A stretch of 64,000 nucleotides of DNA from Paenibacillus psychroresistens (GCF_009728935.1 NZ_CP034235.1:7589501-7653500), one strand, 5' to 3'. Shown: positions 16,029 to 25,546, counted from the first letter of the stretch. Notes: a model not told the origin generated them from the letters alone. Numbers and translations: made by a program.

Positions 16029-16057
16029 TTTACAGTTAATATAGATATTCATATACT
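16029..16057 (+). promoter_or_regulatory. Promoter of the ROK regulator gene
   Basis: TTTACA (16029-16034) and TATACT (16052-16057) are 17 bases apart, 35 bases before the ATG. The AT-rich 184-bp divergent region also has to hold the promoter of the HAD operon and any ROK operator. No unambiguous operator palindrome was identified there. Confidence 0.5.
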
Positions 16058-16091
16058 ATATTTAATAAATAAATTAATCATAGAGGCATAT

Positions 16092-17267
16092 ATGAGCGAC
16101 ATTAAACCTATTTATTTGCAAAAGGTCAAACAGCAAAACATGGCAAACATTCTCCAAACCATTTGGGAGCATGAAGCCATTTCGCGAGTGGAACTCGTCG
16201 AATTAACTGGATTAACCTCAGGAACTATTACAAATCTAACGCAAGAATTGATACAGTGGGGCTTAATCCGTGAATCCGAAACCTCACAGGGTTCAGTTGG
16301 ACGCAGGAGAGTTATGCTCAAGTATCATACCGACCGCCATATCATAATTGGTCTGGATATTAGTCGTACGACATTCGAAATTGTCATGACCGATCTTATG
16401 GGCCGCGTTATGAAGTCAATTGAAGGAAATATCACAGGAATCAGCGCCCCTGAACAGGTGTTAGATTTAATTGAGCCCCATATTCAGTCGATGATAGCTT
16501 ATGCCAATCTTAAAGGACTCCCCGTGCTTGGTCTTGGGGTAAGCATTCCGGGACCTATGGATAAAGTTAATGGCCACTTGCTAAGTCCACCCAATTTCCC
16601 AGGCTGGGAAGGATATCCGATCAAGGATGTTCTAGTAAAGCGATTTGGTCTGAAGGTCTTCATCGAGGATGATGCCCGTGCATCTGCGTTGGCTGAACGT
16701 TGGTTTGGGCTTGGTAGAAAAAGTCAGGATCTCGTTTTTGTTACCATGGGAATGGGGATAGGCAGTGGGGTCGTATCCAAAGGTGAGCTTGTTGTCGGCT
16801 CAAATGGCTTATTTGGGCAGGTTGGCCACATGACTCTCGTTCCGAAAGGATCCGTTTGCGCCTGTGGAAACGAGGGTTGCTGGGAAACACTAGGTTCAAT
16901 TCCAGGTATTCTACGCAGGTGGTCTGGGGGAGATACCATTGATGCATTTTTCCACGCCGTACATCAAGGCGATAAACTAGCAAATGAATGCTTGCAAGAA
17001 ACGTTATATTATCTGGAGTCAGCCCTAATTACCTTATTCAATATATATGATCCTGACGTGATTATTCTGGGGGGTAAGCTTTATCCTTACTTATCGATGT
17101 ATTTGCCAGAGGTAAAAGCTCATGTCAAATCAAGAGTTTATGCATTTGCACAAGAACGATTACGTATTGAACCTTCAAGCTTTGGTACCTCGCAGAATGC
17201 AATCGGCGCTGTAGCGCTTGTCTTTGGGAATTTGTTGAAAGGGCCGCTACAAGTACTAACTCAATGA
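16092..17267 (+). CDS. ROK family transcriptional repressor (XylR/NagC-like)
   Basis: Sugar-responsive repressor of 391 residues. The N-terminal winged helix-turn-helix is at about 20-75 (ISRVELVELTGLTSGTITNL). The ROK fold follows, with GLGVSIPGPMD, FIEDDARASALAERWFG, MGMGIGSGVV and the zinc-binding signature GHM...CACGNEGCWE. No evidence of sugar kinase activity is needed; ROK repressors retain the fold for ligand sensing. It is transcribed away from the HAD/tandem-protein/PfkB operon, so it very likely represses that operon, with the operon's sugar or sugar phosphate as inducer. AGAGG lies before the ATG. Confidence 0.9.
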   Translation: MSDIKPIYLQKVKQQNMANILQTIWEHEAISRVELVELTGLTSGTITNLTQELIQWGLIRESETSQGSVGRRRVMLKYHTDRHIIIGLDISRTTFEIVMTDLMGRVMKSIEGNITGISAPEQVLDLIEPHIQSMIAYANLKGLPVLGLGVSIPGPMDKVNGHLLSPPNFPGWEGYPIKDVLVKRFGLKVFIEDDARASALAERWFGLGRKSQDLVFVTMGMGIGSGVVSKGELVVGSNGLFGQVGHMTLVPKGSVCACGNEGCWETLGSIPGILRRWSGGDTIDAFFHAVHQGDKLANECLQETLYYLESALITLFNIYDPDVIILGGKLYPYLSMYLPEVKAHVKSRVYAFAQERLRIEPSSFGTSQNAIGAVALVFGNLLKGPLQVLTQ

Positions 17268-17284
17268 TCACTAAATAACTAAAA

Positions 17285-17327
17285 AAGGCGTCCCCAGGTC
17301 ATCACCTAAGTCGCCTTATTTTATTCT
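17285..17327 (+). terminator. Intrinsic terminator after the ROK gene
   Basis: AAGGCG (17285-17290) pairs with CGCCTT (17312-17317), with an inner AGGT/ACCT pair, followed by ATTTTATT. The A-run on the 5' side allows leftward function as well. Confidence 0.7.
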
Positions 17328-17351
17328 TTGATAGCGCCAGCAAATGTTTCT

Positions 17352-17552
17352 TTAAGCTTTAACTTTCTGCATGGAGTGCAGCTCGCGTTTAACGGTTTCA
17401 AAATAAACCAATAAACGTTCCCATGTTTGGGTGTCCATATTGTTATCATAAACGTGTTTCTCGACATCATCTCGAATGAGCGCAAGCTCATGAAATGATT
17501 TTTGTCTCAAATCCTGTAAACTTAAAATCTTGACGCCTTGATTATATGCCAT
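17352..17552 (-). CDS. Small conserved-looking hypothetical protein
   Basis: A 66-residue charged, helical protein without signal or membrane segment. A GGAGGCGAG ribosome binding site precedes the ATG, which supports real translation. Composition (many K, E, D, L, with FHELALIRDDVEKHV) suggests a short coiled or helical-bundle protein. No function can be assigned. It ends next to the ROK terminator and stands alone. Confidence 0.6.
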   Translation of the reverse strand: MAYNQGVKILSLQDLRQKSFHELALIRDDVEKHVYDNNMDTQTWERLLVYFETVKRELHSMQKVKA

Positions 17553-17672
17553 AATTAACTCGCCTCCGTTAAATTATGTTTCTATTGCTAGCGCTTACAT
17601 CCATTCTACTACGATTCATCAAGAAGTGAAAGATGGCAGATGAACTTAAATTTATCCAACTGCCTTCTACTA

Positions 17673-18434
17673 TTAATATACCCAACCATTGCGAAATTGA
17701 AACCCTTTTATTAGAATAAAGCCGGCTAATATAAAGGCAATTCCCAAAGCTGCATAACCCAATTGTGGATAAGACTCAAATTGTTTCAATGCGATGGCAA
17801 TTGCTGCCCAGATGATAACGAGAGCATAGAAAGGATCACGATAATTAATCCCAATGGATACGGCCAGCAGCCCTGCGGCAATTAATAGAACGATGCCCCA
17901 AGCTTGCGGCGAGAGTCCCCAACCATCCCAGCCCACAGAGTATAAAGCAACCGATACGTTAACGATCGTCGCCATGGAAATCCACCCGAGATAAATACTG
18001 AAAGGAAGTGCAATAAACAAGCGTGCCCCCATGTTTGAACCAGGCCCAGCGACTCTGGATTCTTGATAAATGATAATCAATGAGATCAGCATAGCGATCA
18101 TAATAAATGCGGTGGTTGTAATATGCAAGGAGTGCCATAACAGCAGCCAGGTTACATTAAACGCTGAGCTAATTACAAACCATGGGCCGATTCTCGAGAA
18201 TTCAGAACGATTTCGTTCTTTAGGTATAAATTGCAGAATGACAAAGCCTGCCAACAGAATATAAATCAAGCTCCAAATACTAAAAGCGTAACCAGCTGGA
18301 GTCACCGCAACTGGGTAACTGTCCGATATTTCTTTAGTCGACCTGCCAAAAAGCGGCAAGGATATAGCCGCCCCATTCGTCCCAACAACTGCTATATAGG
18401 CAAGTAGATTTAACCAGCGATAACCTAGTTTCAT
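17673..18434 (-). CDS. TspO/MBR-like tryptophan-rich membrane protein
   Basis: A 253-residue integral membrane protein with about seven hydrophobic helices. It is rich in tryptophan at helix ends: FSIWSLIY, FNVTWLLLWHSLH, LPFSIYLGWISMATIVN, WGIVLL. These match the extended TspO/MBR-related family (PF03073-like, with additional helices relative to the five of TspO). Roles proposed for relatives include porphyrin or stress-related sensing; none is shown here. The ATG is preceded by AAAGGAG. It is monocistronic. Confidence 0.7.
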   Translation of the reverse strand: MKLGYRWLNLLAYIAVVGTNGAAISLPLFGRSTKEISDSYPVAVTPAGYAFSIWSLIYILLAGFVILQFIPKERNRSEFSRIGPWFVISSAFNVTWLLLWHSLHITTTAFIMIAMLISLIIIYQESRVAGPGSNMGARLFIALPFSIYLGWISMATIVNVSVALYSVGWDGWGLSPQAWGIVLLIAAGLLAVSIGINYRDPFYALVIIWAAIAIALKQFESYPQLGYAALGIAFILAGFILIKGFQFRNGWVY

Positions 18435-18551
18435 ATTTCTATTCTCCTTTAAGGCCAGAATTGGATCCCGATAGTATATTCTATCAAGTATCTAAATATA
18501 ACCTCGCAGCCGAAATATGAATCAATATTGATACTTCCGTGCTGAAATCTT

Positions 18552-20234
18552 CTAAGTACTGCTTCGTATAATTTTGATTAAGTCCAAGTCAGGACTTTCG
18601 CTTAAGTAATAATGCAGATTATTTTTTTGAAAGTATACTTCTTTAGATTTCAAAGTATAGACCGTAATATCGTTTACACTTTTCTTCTTAGAGACGCGCT
18701 CATCCGTTAGCTCAGATCCCAATTTATCTGCTATCGTATAGCTCAAGCTGAGACTAGCGGAAGATTCAGATTGATAAATGCTTACCTCGCTGTTCGCTTC
18801 TTTACTTTCACTCCTATACCAATTTGAAAAAGTGATCGTACTGTAAAAATCTGAAGTAAACTCTTTAGGAAGCTTTAATATAGTTACCTGATTGAGATCA
18901 ATCGCATTTTCTACTATATGGGCTTTATTGGTTAGAGTCTCTGCAAACGCAATTACGTCCTCTTTGGATGATTTATAAGGGCTAAGCGAGCATTGGAAGC
19001 CAGCTTCATCAAAGGTCATGTAACTGCCTTTATCCATATATCCATGGATGCCATTAGTTAATTGAATGTCGATCAGATCTTTAGTTTCTAGGGCATAAGG
19101 GTCCGTTCGTTTGGCACAAGAGTAATTGATATATTCAGGAGTGGAAGGCTTCGAATTAACAAAAGCATATTTAATTTCCAAGTCTGTAAAATCTAAACCT
19201 GATCTATAGCTTACGGATTCAGAGAATAATTCATAATTGCCCAATTGGCTTGGGTATAGGATTTTCTGATTTGCTGTTGCTAATATGGCTTTAATATCCA
19301 TCAATTCTTCCTTAGTTGTATTGCTTGCAGGTAATCCGGAGGAAATCGAGCTTGAGCTAATCTCATCATCGGTATCAATTGAAGCTATAAATTTAATTAA
19401 ACCAACTAGGATTAAGAAGACGAATATACAAATTGAAATAACTTTTGGAAATCCGGCCCTTTGCTTGATTCGATGTGCATTGCCTTCAAAATGACTTGAA
19501 ATTTGCGGGAGCTGGCTTGTTTCAGCCTGCATAAGTATATATTGCTCCTGATATTTGGATCCAATACGTTTAGTCAATCTAACAACACCCATAGGATCAA
19601 AAAACACATTTGTACGTATGCTTTCATAGGTATCCACTTTAGTTGAAACTATAGTAAGACAAGATACTTCTTTGATATCGTTTAGAATTTGCAGACAGAT
19701 GTCGTAATTCTTACCTTGCTTGAGACATAGTTTTTCGATTTTTTTGAGATCACCTTTTGAATGCCACTTAACCAAGAGGTCAAACCATTTTTTAGCTAAA
19801 ATTAAGCGGAATGGGGTAACTGGAAATTTATTCTGCTGATAGCGAATCCCAAGGAAACGATAAAAATTCAATTGAAAATCTTCGATTGTTGCATAATATT
19901 CACAATAAAAAGTGTCTGGTCCATGACTCTTAACCGACATATATTGATTGGTATAGCCATAAAAGTATTCATCCTCTTTATTGTCAAGCTTAATTTCTCG
20001 ATCTGCGTTGAAGCAGAGCATCATGGTCTTTTTAAACTCAAAGTCAAAAACAGGTGCTCCAGTATCATAGCTTAACCATTCTCGATGCTTACCATGAAAT
20101 AGCTTAAGCTCATTTTCAATTTGTGCCGAGTTGTCGAACCGTATATCCACATCACCCAAAGCAATATAAGGAATTCGACCGCCCATGACAGCGCGTAGTA
20201 GTGCTATTTCTTTTCCAGTCAATTGATATCTCAT
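18552..20234 (-). CDS. Unrecognised single-pass membrane protein
   Basis: A 560-residue protein of no family I recognise. Residues 1-260 are hydrophilic and lack a signal peptide, so they should be cytoplasmic. A single transmembrane helix follows at about 268-290 (VISICIFVFLILVGLIKFI). Residues 295-560 should be extracellular, beginning with a Ser/Asp-rich linker. The N-terminal region opens LTGKEIALLRAVMGGRIPY and contains GDVDIRFDN; the outer domain has repeated YxSES-like stretches. It is AT-richer than the flanking ABC operon. The bitopic layout fits a sensor or secretion-linked protein, but no catalytic motif is visible. Confidence 0.65.
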   Translation of the reverse strand: MRYQLTGKEIALLRAVMGGRIPYIALGDVDIRFDNSAQIENELKLFHGKHREWLSYDTGAPVFDFEFKKTMMLCFNADREIKLDNKEDEYFYGYTNQYMSVKSHGPDTFYCEYYATIEDFQLNFYRFLGIRYQQNKFPVTPFRLILAKKWFDLLVKWHSKGDLKKIEKLCLKQGKNYDICLQILNDIKEVSCLTIVSTKVDTYESIRTNVFFDPMGVVRLTKRIGSKYQEQYILMQAETSQLPQISSHFEGNAHRIKQRAGFPKVISICIFVFLILVGLIKFIASIDTDDEISSSSISSGLPASNTTKEELMDIKAILATANQKILYPSQLGNYELFSESVSYRSGLDFTDLEIKYAFVNSKPSTPEYINYSCAKRTDPYALETKDLIDIQLTNGIHGYMDKGSYMTFDEAGFQCSLSPYKSSKEDVIAFAETLTNKAHIVENAIDLNQVTILKLPKEFTSDFYSTITFSNWYRSESKEANSEVSIYQSESSASLSLSYTIADKLGSELTDERVSKKKSVNDITVYTLKSKEVYFQKNNLHYYLSESPDLDLIKIIRSST

Positions 20235-20327
20235 GAAATCCCTCGCCTTAACTATAATCTAATGGAAGCCAATAGAAATTATAGCATTTAATAGCTTGCC
20301 AGAATAGAAAATTATGACAAATCATGA

Positions 20328-20361
20328 CAAAAACAGCCAAACCGATTGCTCAGTAAGGCTG
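20328..20361 (-). terminator. Terminator of the sigma/ABC operon
   Basis: On the minus strand CAGCC and GGCTG (20361-20357 and 20338-20334) form a stem around a loop that can pair internally (GCAATC region), followed by TTTTTGTC. It sits 24 bp after the last ABC permease gene. Confidence 0.6.
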
Positions 20362-20384
20362 CATTCATCAAGTTAATTAAATTT

Positions 20385-21590
20385 TTATGCCAGCACATCA
20401 CGTCTTTTAAAGATAAAATGTCCTATCGCATACATCCCTACTACCCATACGGCTGTAATAATCAAGCTCTGAGATAAGCTCATGGGGTAGCCAAAATTTC
20501 TAGATAAACTGCCGGTCCATGCATTCGGTAAATCGAAATGTGGAGTTAGAAAATATCTTAACCAGGTGGTGCCGCGCATCGCATTGATAATGATCGTGCC
20601 AATAATGATTACGGCAATTGATATCCCCGTGCTCACTGCAGCTGAACGTACTAAGACGGAGCAGAAAAAACCTAAACCGCACATGCCAATGGTCGATAAT
20701 AACGTAAGCAAAATAGATTGAATGGTGAAGCTGCGCATGGATATGACTTTAGCATCTGTTGGATTCGCTGCTAGCTCCGTACCTATACGTCCATCATCCT
20801 TCACTACACTTACTTTCTCATATTTCACCCCAACCACAGTAGGATTGGTTGCGCCATGGGTGCCAAAGACTGCGAGCAAGCCCCCTGCCAATACCCCTAA
20901 AATAATAATATGAATGCAAATCGCACCAATAATAGCAGTCATATACTTGGCAAACAAGATTTTTACGCGTGAGGCTGGCCGAGTTAATAATAGTTTAATC
21001 GTGCCTCCTGTTTGCTCCCCAGAAACCATATCTGCCACGAGCAGCACACACAAAAGTGGAATGAATAGCTGTGCTCCTACACCTAAGAAATCTTGAATCG
21101 CATCCCAAGAGGATAAAGAGTTTCGCTGGATCTCTGGTGGATGTGTTAGCTGGTATTCTGCCAGTACGAGTTGGATCTGCAGTTGCCCTTTTTCCGCTGC
21201 TTGATCGGGTAATAATAGAGCTATGGAGCTCTTAATATGCTCGATTTTCTGCTCAATATCCGCTTTTGTTGGCGGTATTTGCAAGCTCTCTTTACCGATT
21301 TGTTCCTTGCTTTGCTTCATGCCAATGATCTGCTCTTGCAGCAATTTCTTCTGCTCTGCCGTTAGATTCTTATCGGTATCCAGCTGGTTCTGAGTCCGTT
21401 TAATCTGACTATCCGTCATCTGAATTTGCGTAGCTGGATCATTGTAGTGCTTCTGGTTCTGGTCCTCATGGTATCGTGCATAGGTATAGAAACTGATTAA
21501 CGCCAAACCTAGCAATAACACGACTACGAATCTTCTACGACGAATTAATTTAATCCATTCATTCTGAAAAATACGCCAAAACTCACCCAT
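20385..21590 (-). CDS. ABC-2 type transporter permease
   Basis: Membrane subunit of 401 residues. There is a cytoplasmic start with KLIRRRRFVVVLLLGLALISF (first helix), then a long external, largely coiled-coil Gln/Lys-rich loop (about 45-165). Five helices between about 175 and 398 include the GEQTGGTIKLLLTRP motif typical of ABC-2 permeases. An ATG at 21596 lies only two bases after GGAGG, so the ATG at 21590 is preferred. It overlaps the preceding ATPase gene by 8 bases and is the last gene of the operon. It pairs with the ATPase at 21583-22503. Confidence 0.87.
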   Translation of the reverse strand: MGEFWRIFQNEWIKLIRRRRFVVVLLLGLALISFYTYARYHEDQNQKHYNDPATQIQMTDSQIKRTQNQLDTDKNLTAEQKKLLQEQIIGMKQSKEQIGKESLQIPPTKADIEQKIEHIKSSIALLLPDQAAEKGQLQIQLVLAEYQLTHPPEIQRNSLSSWDAIQDFLGVGAQLFIPLLCVLLVADMVSGEQTGGTIKLLLTRPASRVKILFAKYMTAIIGAICIHIIILGVLAGGLLAVFGTHGATNPTVVGVKYEKVSVVKDDGRIGTELAANPTDAKVISMRSFTIQSILLTLLSTIGMCGLGFFCSVLVRSAAVSTGISIAVIIIGTIIINAMRGTTWLRYFLTPHFDLPNAWTGSLSRNFGYPMSLSQSLIITAVWVVGMYAIGHFIFKRRDVLA

Positions 21591-22503
21591 GCTCATGCCC
21601 TCCTGTCATCGTCAAGAAGACATCTTCTAACGAGGATTTCTGTTCTTCCAGCTTATATATTTGCACGCCAGCTTGCAGCAAGCTTGATAGAATTGGATTC
21701 AGCACCGTCGGCGGCTCCTCCAGAATCAATTGACCCATCGTCTCATGACGCAAATTCAGCTTAGGGTGCTCAGTTTTCAGGCATAGCAATGCGTTATCTA
21801 CGGAATCGACATGAAGTATCAGACGATTTAAATTGGATTGATTGCGCAGCTCATCTAAGGTAGAGGTAATAATCCACTTTCCTTGATGAATGACGCCGAC
21901 ACGATCAACTATCTGCTCAAGCTCCGCCAAGAGATGGCTTGATATCAATATGCTAGTTCCTTGCGCCGCAAGGTTTAATAGCAATTGACGAAATTCACGA
22001 ATCCCACTTGGATCCAAGCCATTAGTCGGTTCATCCAAAATTAACAAAGCTGGATTGTGGATCAAGGCTTGGCCTAATCCCAAACGCTGGCGCATACCCA
22101 GTGAATATCTTTTTACCTTTTCACCGATGCGATCCTCTAAACCTACTATTTTAACAACCTCAGCTATTTTCGCCTCATCTATCGGTCCAGATAACCGCGC
22201 AAACTGACGCAGATTTTCTAATCCGCTTAGGTAAGGATAAAGCTCTGGATTCTCGACAATTGTGCCGACATTTTTTAACGCATTGCGATGATCCGAATGA
22301 ATGTCATGCCCACAAATCGAAATTGTGCCTTCTGTTGAGCGCGCAAGCCCTACTAGCATACGAATCGTCGTTGTTTTCCCTGCTCCATTGGGTCCAAGCA
22401 GCCCGAAAATTTCACCTCTATTAACACTAAACGATATGTTGTTCACGATCGTACGATCGCCGATTTTCTTGCTCAGTCCGTTAACTTCTAGAACCAGTGA
22501 CAT
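21583..22503 (-). CDS. ABC transporter ATP-binding protein
   Basis: Nucleotide-binding subunit of 306 residues in the BcrA/CcmA-like export class. Walker A is GLLGPNGAGKTTTIRM, the signature is YSLGMRQRLGLGQALI, and Walker B is LLILDEPTNGLDPSG, with the switch histidine in LISSHLL. The last 80 residues are a C-terminal domain that may contact the permease. The ribosome binding site is GGAAG. It sits between two permease genes and overlaps the one that follows, which is its likely partner. Confidence 0.93.
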   Translation of the reverse strand: MSLVLEVNGLSKKIGDRTIVNNISFSVNRGEIFGLLGPNGAGKTTTIRMLVGLARSTEGTISICGHDIHSDHRNALKNVGTIVENPELYPYLSGLENLRQFARLSGPIDEAKIAEVVKIVGLEDRIGEKVKRYSLGMRQRLGLGQALIHNPALLILDEPTNGLDPSGIREFRQLLLNLAAQGTSILISSHLLAELEQIVDRVGVIHQGKWIITSTLDELRNQSNLNRLILHVDSVDNALLCLKTEHPKLNLRHETMGQLILEEPPTVLNPILSSLLQAGVQIYKLEEQKSSLEDVFLTMTGGHEHG

Positions 22504-22530
22504 ACTCAGCTTCCTTTCATTCTGCGAGAA

Positions 22531-23418
22531 CTAAAGATCTTTTCTTCTAAAAATAAACATCCCAAGCAATAGAGCAAAGAGGGTGTAACAAACGGCATAA
22601 ACTAAGAAAGTATTAGAAGGAATTTGGTTCAATCCAAAAAAACCTAAGAAGTCATCAGCGCCAGTCAGCCCCTGCAAATCTTTAAGGCTGAACATTTCGG
22701 CTAACATCCTTCGCTGTAAGGAGTCAACTGGCATAACAATCGACATCAAGCCTGATATAGTTTGCAACGGTTTGAAGGTATCTTCTGAAACAATGCCGAT
22801 AGAGCTTACTTTTTCGATCATTCCACCCAGCCAACCTGCTCCGAACAACATGACCATGAACACACCATTCCCTAATGCGGAGAAAAAGCATGAGCCCAGC
22901 ATAGCGACGGAGACCAATAAAGGTACAACAAATGCGAATAAAACGAATGATTTGGTTAAAGAGATGAAATCTCCCGGTACGGTCGAATGAGCTTGGGTAA
23001 TCGCTAAAATAGAGCCAAATAACAGCGCCGCATAAATGATGCCTAAGCTTACATATCCTAGCCACCGACCCAGAAACCAGCGCCAGCGCGCTAAAGGACG
23101 AGGCAGCAAAGCTTGCAGCACACCTTGCTCTGCTTCTCCTGCAACTACGGCGACTGAGCTAAAAATCGCTAAAAATGCAATGACAAAAGAGCCAAAAAAG
23201 AAGCCTAAAGACAGCGTCATCGCTCCTTGTTGAAAGCGTCCCAGCAAGACAGCGATACTATTCTGGTCCAATGCGCCTATTCCATATGTCATGTCTTTGC
23301 CAATTGCCCGAGCCACAAACCAAAAAGCAATGAGGAAAACAGCTGACATCACCAAGGATAACGTCATAACTCTTTTACGCAGCATTTCCTTCCAGGTCAT
23401 CATTACAATGGTGATCAT
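22531..23418 (-). CDS. ABC transporter permease
   Basis: A 295-residue membrane protein with six predicted helices. It has an N-terminal cytoplasmic segment MITIVMMTWKEMLRKRVM, a helix at about 17-37, and GEAEQGVLQALLPRPLARWRW, the ABC-2 permease coupling segment. The start is at 23418, which overlaps the stop of the preceding ATPase as ATGA; GGGGGG serves as ribosome binding site. A longer frame from 23466 would intrude on that gene. It is partnered by the ATPase at 23415-24374. Confidence 0.85.
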   Translation of the reverse strand: MITIVMMTWKEMLRKRVMTLSLVMSAVFLIAFWFVARAIGKDMTYGIGALDQNSIAVLLGRFQQGAMTLSLGFFFGSFVIAFLAIFSSVAVVAGEAEQGVLQALLPRPLARWRWFLGRWLGYVSLGIIYAALLFGSILAITQAHSTVPGDFISLTKSFVLFAFVVPLLVSVAMLGSCFFSALGNGVFMVMLFGAGWLGGMIEKVSSIGIVSEDTFKPLQTISGLMSIVMPVDSLQRRMLAEMFSLKDLQGLTGADDFLGFFGLNQIPSNTFLVYAVCYTLFALLLGMFIFRRKDL

Positions 23419-24374
23419 ACACGTTCCCCCCTGTGATTTAATCCGGAGACCGCTTGGATAAACCATTCGTCTAAAGGTGTCTTGGCTTTCTTCACTTCAT
23501 ATAAGGTCATGCCCTGCTCAATTATAAGACTATTCAGCCAGCCAATTTGTTCATCTTCCTCTAATTCAGCCTCTAGCCAAACAGAATCACTCTCATGAGG
23601 AACAGCCAGATTAATCGCGCGAATTTGCAAGCCTGTTTGCTCCTGCAGCCAGTTCAACGTAAGCTGGGCGAAACCGCCGACTCGAATCTGCCAACGAGGC
23701 TTCTCCTGTAAAACCTCTGTAACCGAGCCCTCTGTAAGGATTTGGCCATTGTTAAGCAGCGCCACACGATCACATAATAATTCAACATCCTCTAATAAAT
23801 GCGAGTTGAGGAAGATGGTTTTCCCTTGTTCTTTAAGCCTTTTCAATAGGAGTCGCACTTCGTGCCGTCCTACAGGATCCAGTGCCGAGGCAGGCTCGTC
23901 TAGAAATAGCAGCTTTGGATCATTCAAAAGTGCGCATGCAAGGCCAAGCCGCTGCTGCATGCCTTTGGAGTAACGCTTTACACGATCATACCCGCGTTTG
24001 CCTAAGCCCACTTCCTCCAAAAGCTGTGGAATCCGTTTTTTAGCATGCAGTCGATCCATTCCACACAGCTTCGCATGCAGAATTAGCACTTCTTCACCCG
24101 TTAACCATTCCTGGTAACGATATAACTCCGGTAAGTAGCCAATCTCTCTGCGCGCAGCCAAAGAACCAATGGGTTCTCCGAACAATGTTCCTGAGCCTGC
24201 TGTCGGCTGAATCAGCCCCACCAGCATTTTCACGAACGTGCTTTTTCCCGCCCCATTGGGACCGAGAAAGCCAAAGGCTTCCCCTGCTCCAATCGATAAT
24301 GTAATTTGCCGACAGCCTCTACCGTTTCCGTAATCCTTCGTTAGCTGCCTTGTCTCAATTACAGTTTGACTCAT
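23415..24374 (-). CDS. ABC transporter ATP-binding protein
   Basis: A 319-residue nucleotide-binding subunit. Walker A is GFLGPNGAGKSTFVKM, the signature is YSKGMQQRLGLACALL, Walker B is LLFLDEPASALDPVG, and the switch histidine is in FLNSHLLEDV. Its ATG overlaps the stop of the upstream anti-sigma-like gene (ATGA at 24374-24371), and its stop overlaps the start of the following permease, so the four genes are translationally coupled. Such sigma-controlled exporters often handle antimicrobial peptides or provide self-protection; the cargo here is unknown. Confidence 0.93.
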   Translation of the reverse strand: MSQTVIETRQLTKDYGNGRGCRQITLSIGAGEAFGFLGPNGAGKSTFVKMLVGLIQPTAGSGTLFGEPIGSLAARREIGYLPELYRYQEWLTGEEVLILHAKLCGMDRLHAKKRIPQLLEEVGLGKRGYDRVKRYSKGMQQRLGLACALLNDPKLLFLDEPASALDPVGRHEVRLLLKRLKEQGKTIFLNSHLLEDVELLCDRVALLNNGQILTEGSVTEVLQEKPRWQIRVGGFAQLTLNWLQEQTGLQIRAINLAVPHESDSVWLEAELEEDEQIGWLNSLIIEQGMTLYEVKKAKTPLDEWFIQAVSGLNHRGERV

Positions 24375-25546
24375 TGCTTAATCAACTCTCCCGCTAATTT
24401 GAATGCTGACTCGGAATCCGTAAATCCATCTCCGTTTATCGTATAAAGCTGGCTATTCTTGACCCAAGTTAATCCATAATGGATTTGTTCCACTGTTTCA
24501 GCATTCTTTTGATAAACATTATATTTCTGCTGAGTCATCACAACATCAATACCATCAATTGTGCGTTTTTCAACAGTCCCGTTCACAATAACAGGCAAAG
24601 GCAGCTTCCCATTATCCAAGACGCCTGATCTCTTCAAGCTATCCTTCAGATAATCTGGTAAGAACGGGAATTGCATAACGGCATCCAGTGCTTCTTCAAC
24701 AGGTATCGAAGGATCTACATCAATCGAAGGTGCTGCCATTTGGGAAAAAGAAATGTTGCGCTGTTCACCATTTATCGTTACTTGCTGATATCCGCTGACA
24801 ATTTCCCCAAAATTTAAGGTGACGGGTTTGCCATCAATAATTTGCGGCAATAGTTTTTTGGCACCAAGGCGTTTCAAGGCTTTGTTTACTTCATCGACAT
24901 GCAGGTTAAGTATAATTTCACTGCTTGGAGAGATATTAACTTTATTAAGATCAAAGCCTTGTGGCATAATAAGCTTCCGATTCAATAATTTCTCTGCCTC
25001 TATAAGTGAATACTCTCCATTCAACGTACCCGAGGTATGCGAAAATGCTCCGAAAGTGTTAACTGCTTCTTGTGAACGGCCATCTGTAAAAATGTTATTC
25101 ATTATTTGTTGAATATCATCCTCTTGAACAACCGTCACCTGCTCCATGCGAAACTTACTCAGAATAGCAGCAAGTGCTTGATTGCCTACCGGTGTGAATA
25201 AAGTTACAGCTAATACGCTTGCTGCAACCGTCCCACTAAGCCATTTACGATTCTTTTTCAACCAATTCATCCAAAGTCCGCTTCTGCGACTATCTGAGAT
25301 GTTTATAGTCTCATGTTCATTGTTATCAGCAGTCTTGAAGAATGTGGAATCAGTTGTAGCTTCTTCATCTAGGATTAGGCTTAGGTCATCCTCATTTTTC
25401 TTATCCTTAGTAGCTAGTTCATGTGCCTGCTTAGACCAACGCACCCATTGTGCATTGACAGGCTCATTCACAAGCTGCTTTTGCAGTCGTTCCCATGCCG
25501 CTAATGTTGAAGTGTTTTTATTATCGTTTGCTTCGGATTGATTCAT
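24371..25546 (-). CDS. Probable membrane-anchored anti-sigma factor with extracellular domain
   Basis: A 391-residue protein directly behind an ECF sigma gene. It has a hydrophilic N-terminal cytoplasmic part (about 1-105), one transmembrane helix (about 108-128, LSGTVAASVLAVTLFTP) and a large extracellular domain (about 130-391). That topology fits an anti-sigma factor, although no ZAS zinc motif is visible. The outer part ends ELIKQ and contains a DUF4367-like ILNLHVDEVNKALKRLGAKK region. The ATG at 25546 overlaps the sigma stop as ATGA and has GGGGG eight bases upstream. Confidence 0.72.
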   Translation of the reverse strand: MNQSEANDNKNTSTLAAWERLQKQLVNEPVNAQWVRWSKQAHELATKDKKNEDDLSLILDEEATTDSTFFKTADNNEHETINISDSRRSGLWMNWLKKNRKWLSGTVAASVLAVTLFTPVGNQALAAILSKFRMEQVTVVQEDDIQQIMNNIFTDGRSQEAVNTFGAFSHTSGTLNGEYSLIEAEKLLNRKLIMPQGFDLNKVNISPSSEIILNLHVDEVNKALKRLGAKKLLPQIIDGKPVTLNFGEIVSGYQQVTINGEQRNISFSQMAAPSIDVDPSIPVEEALDAVMQFPFLPDYLKDSLKRSGVLDNGKLPLPVIVNGTVEKRTIDGIDVVMTQQKYNVYQKNAETVEQIHYGLTWVKNSQLYTINGDGFTDSESAFKLAGELIKQ

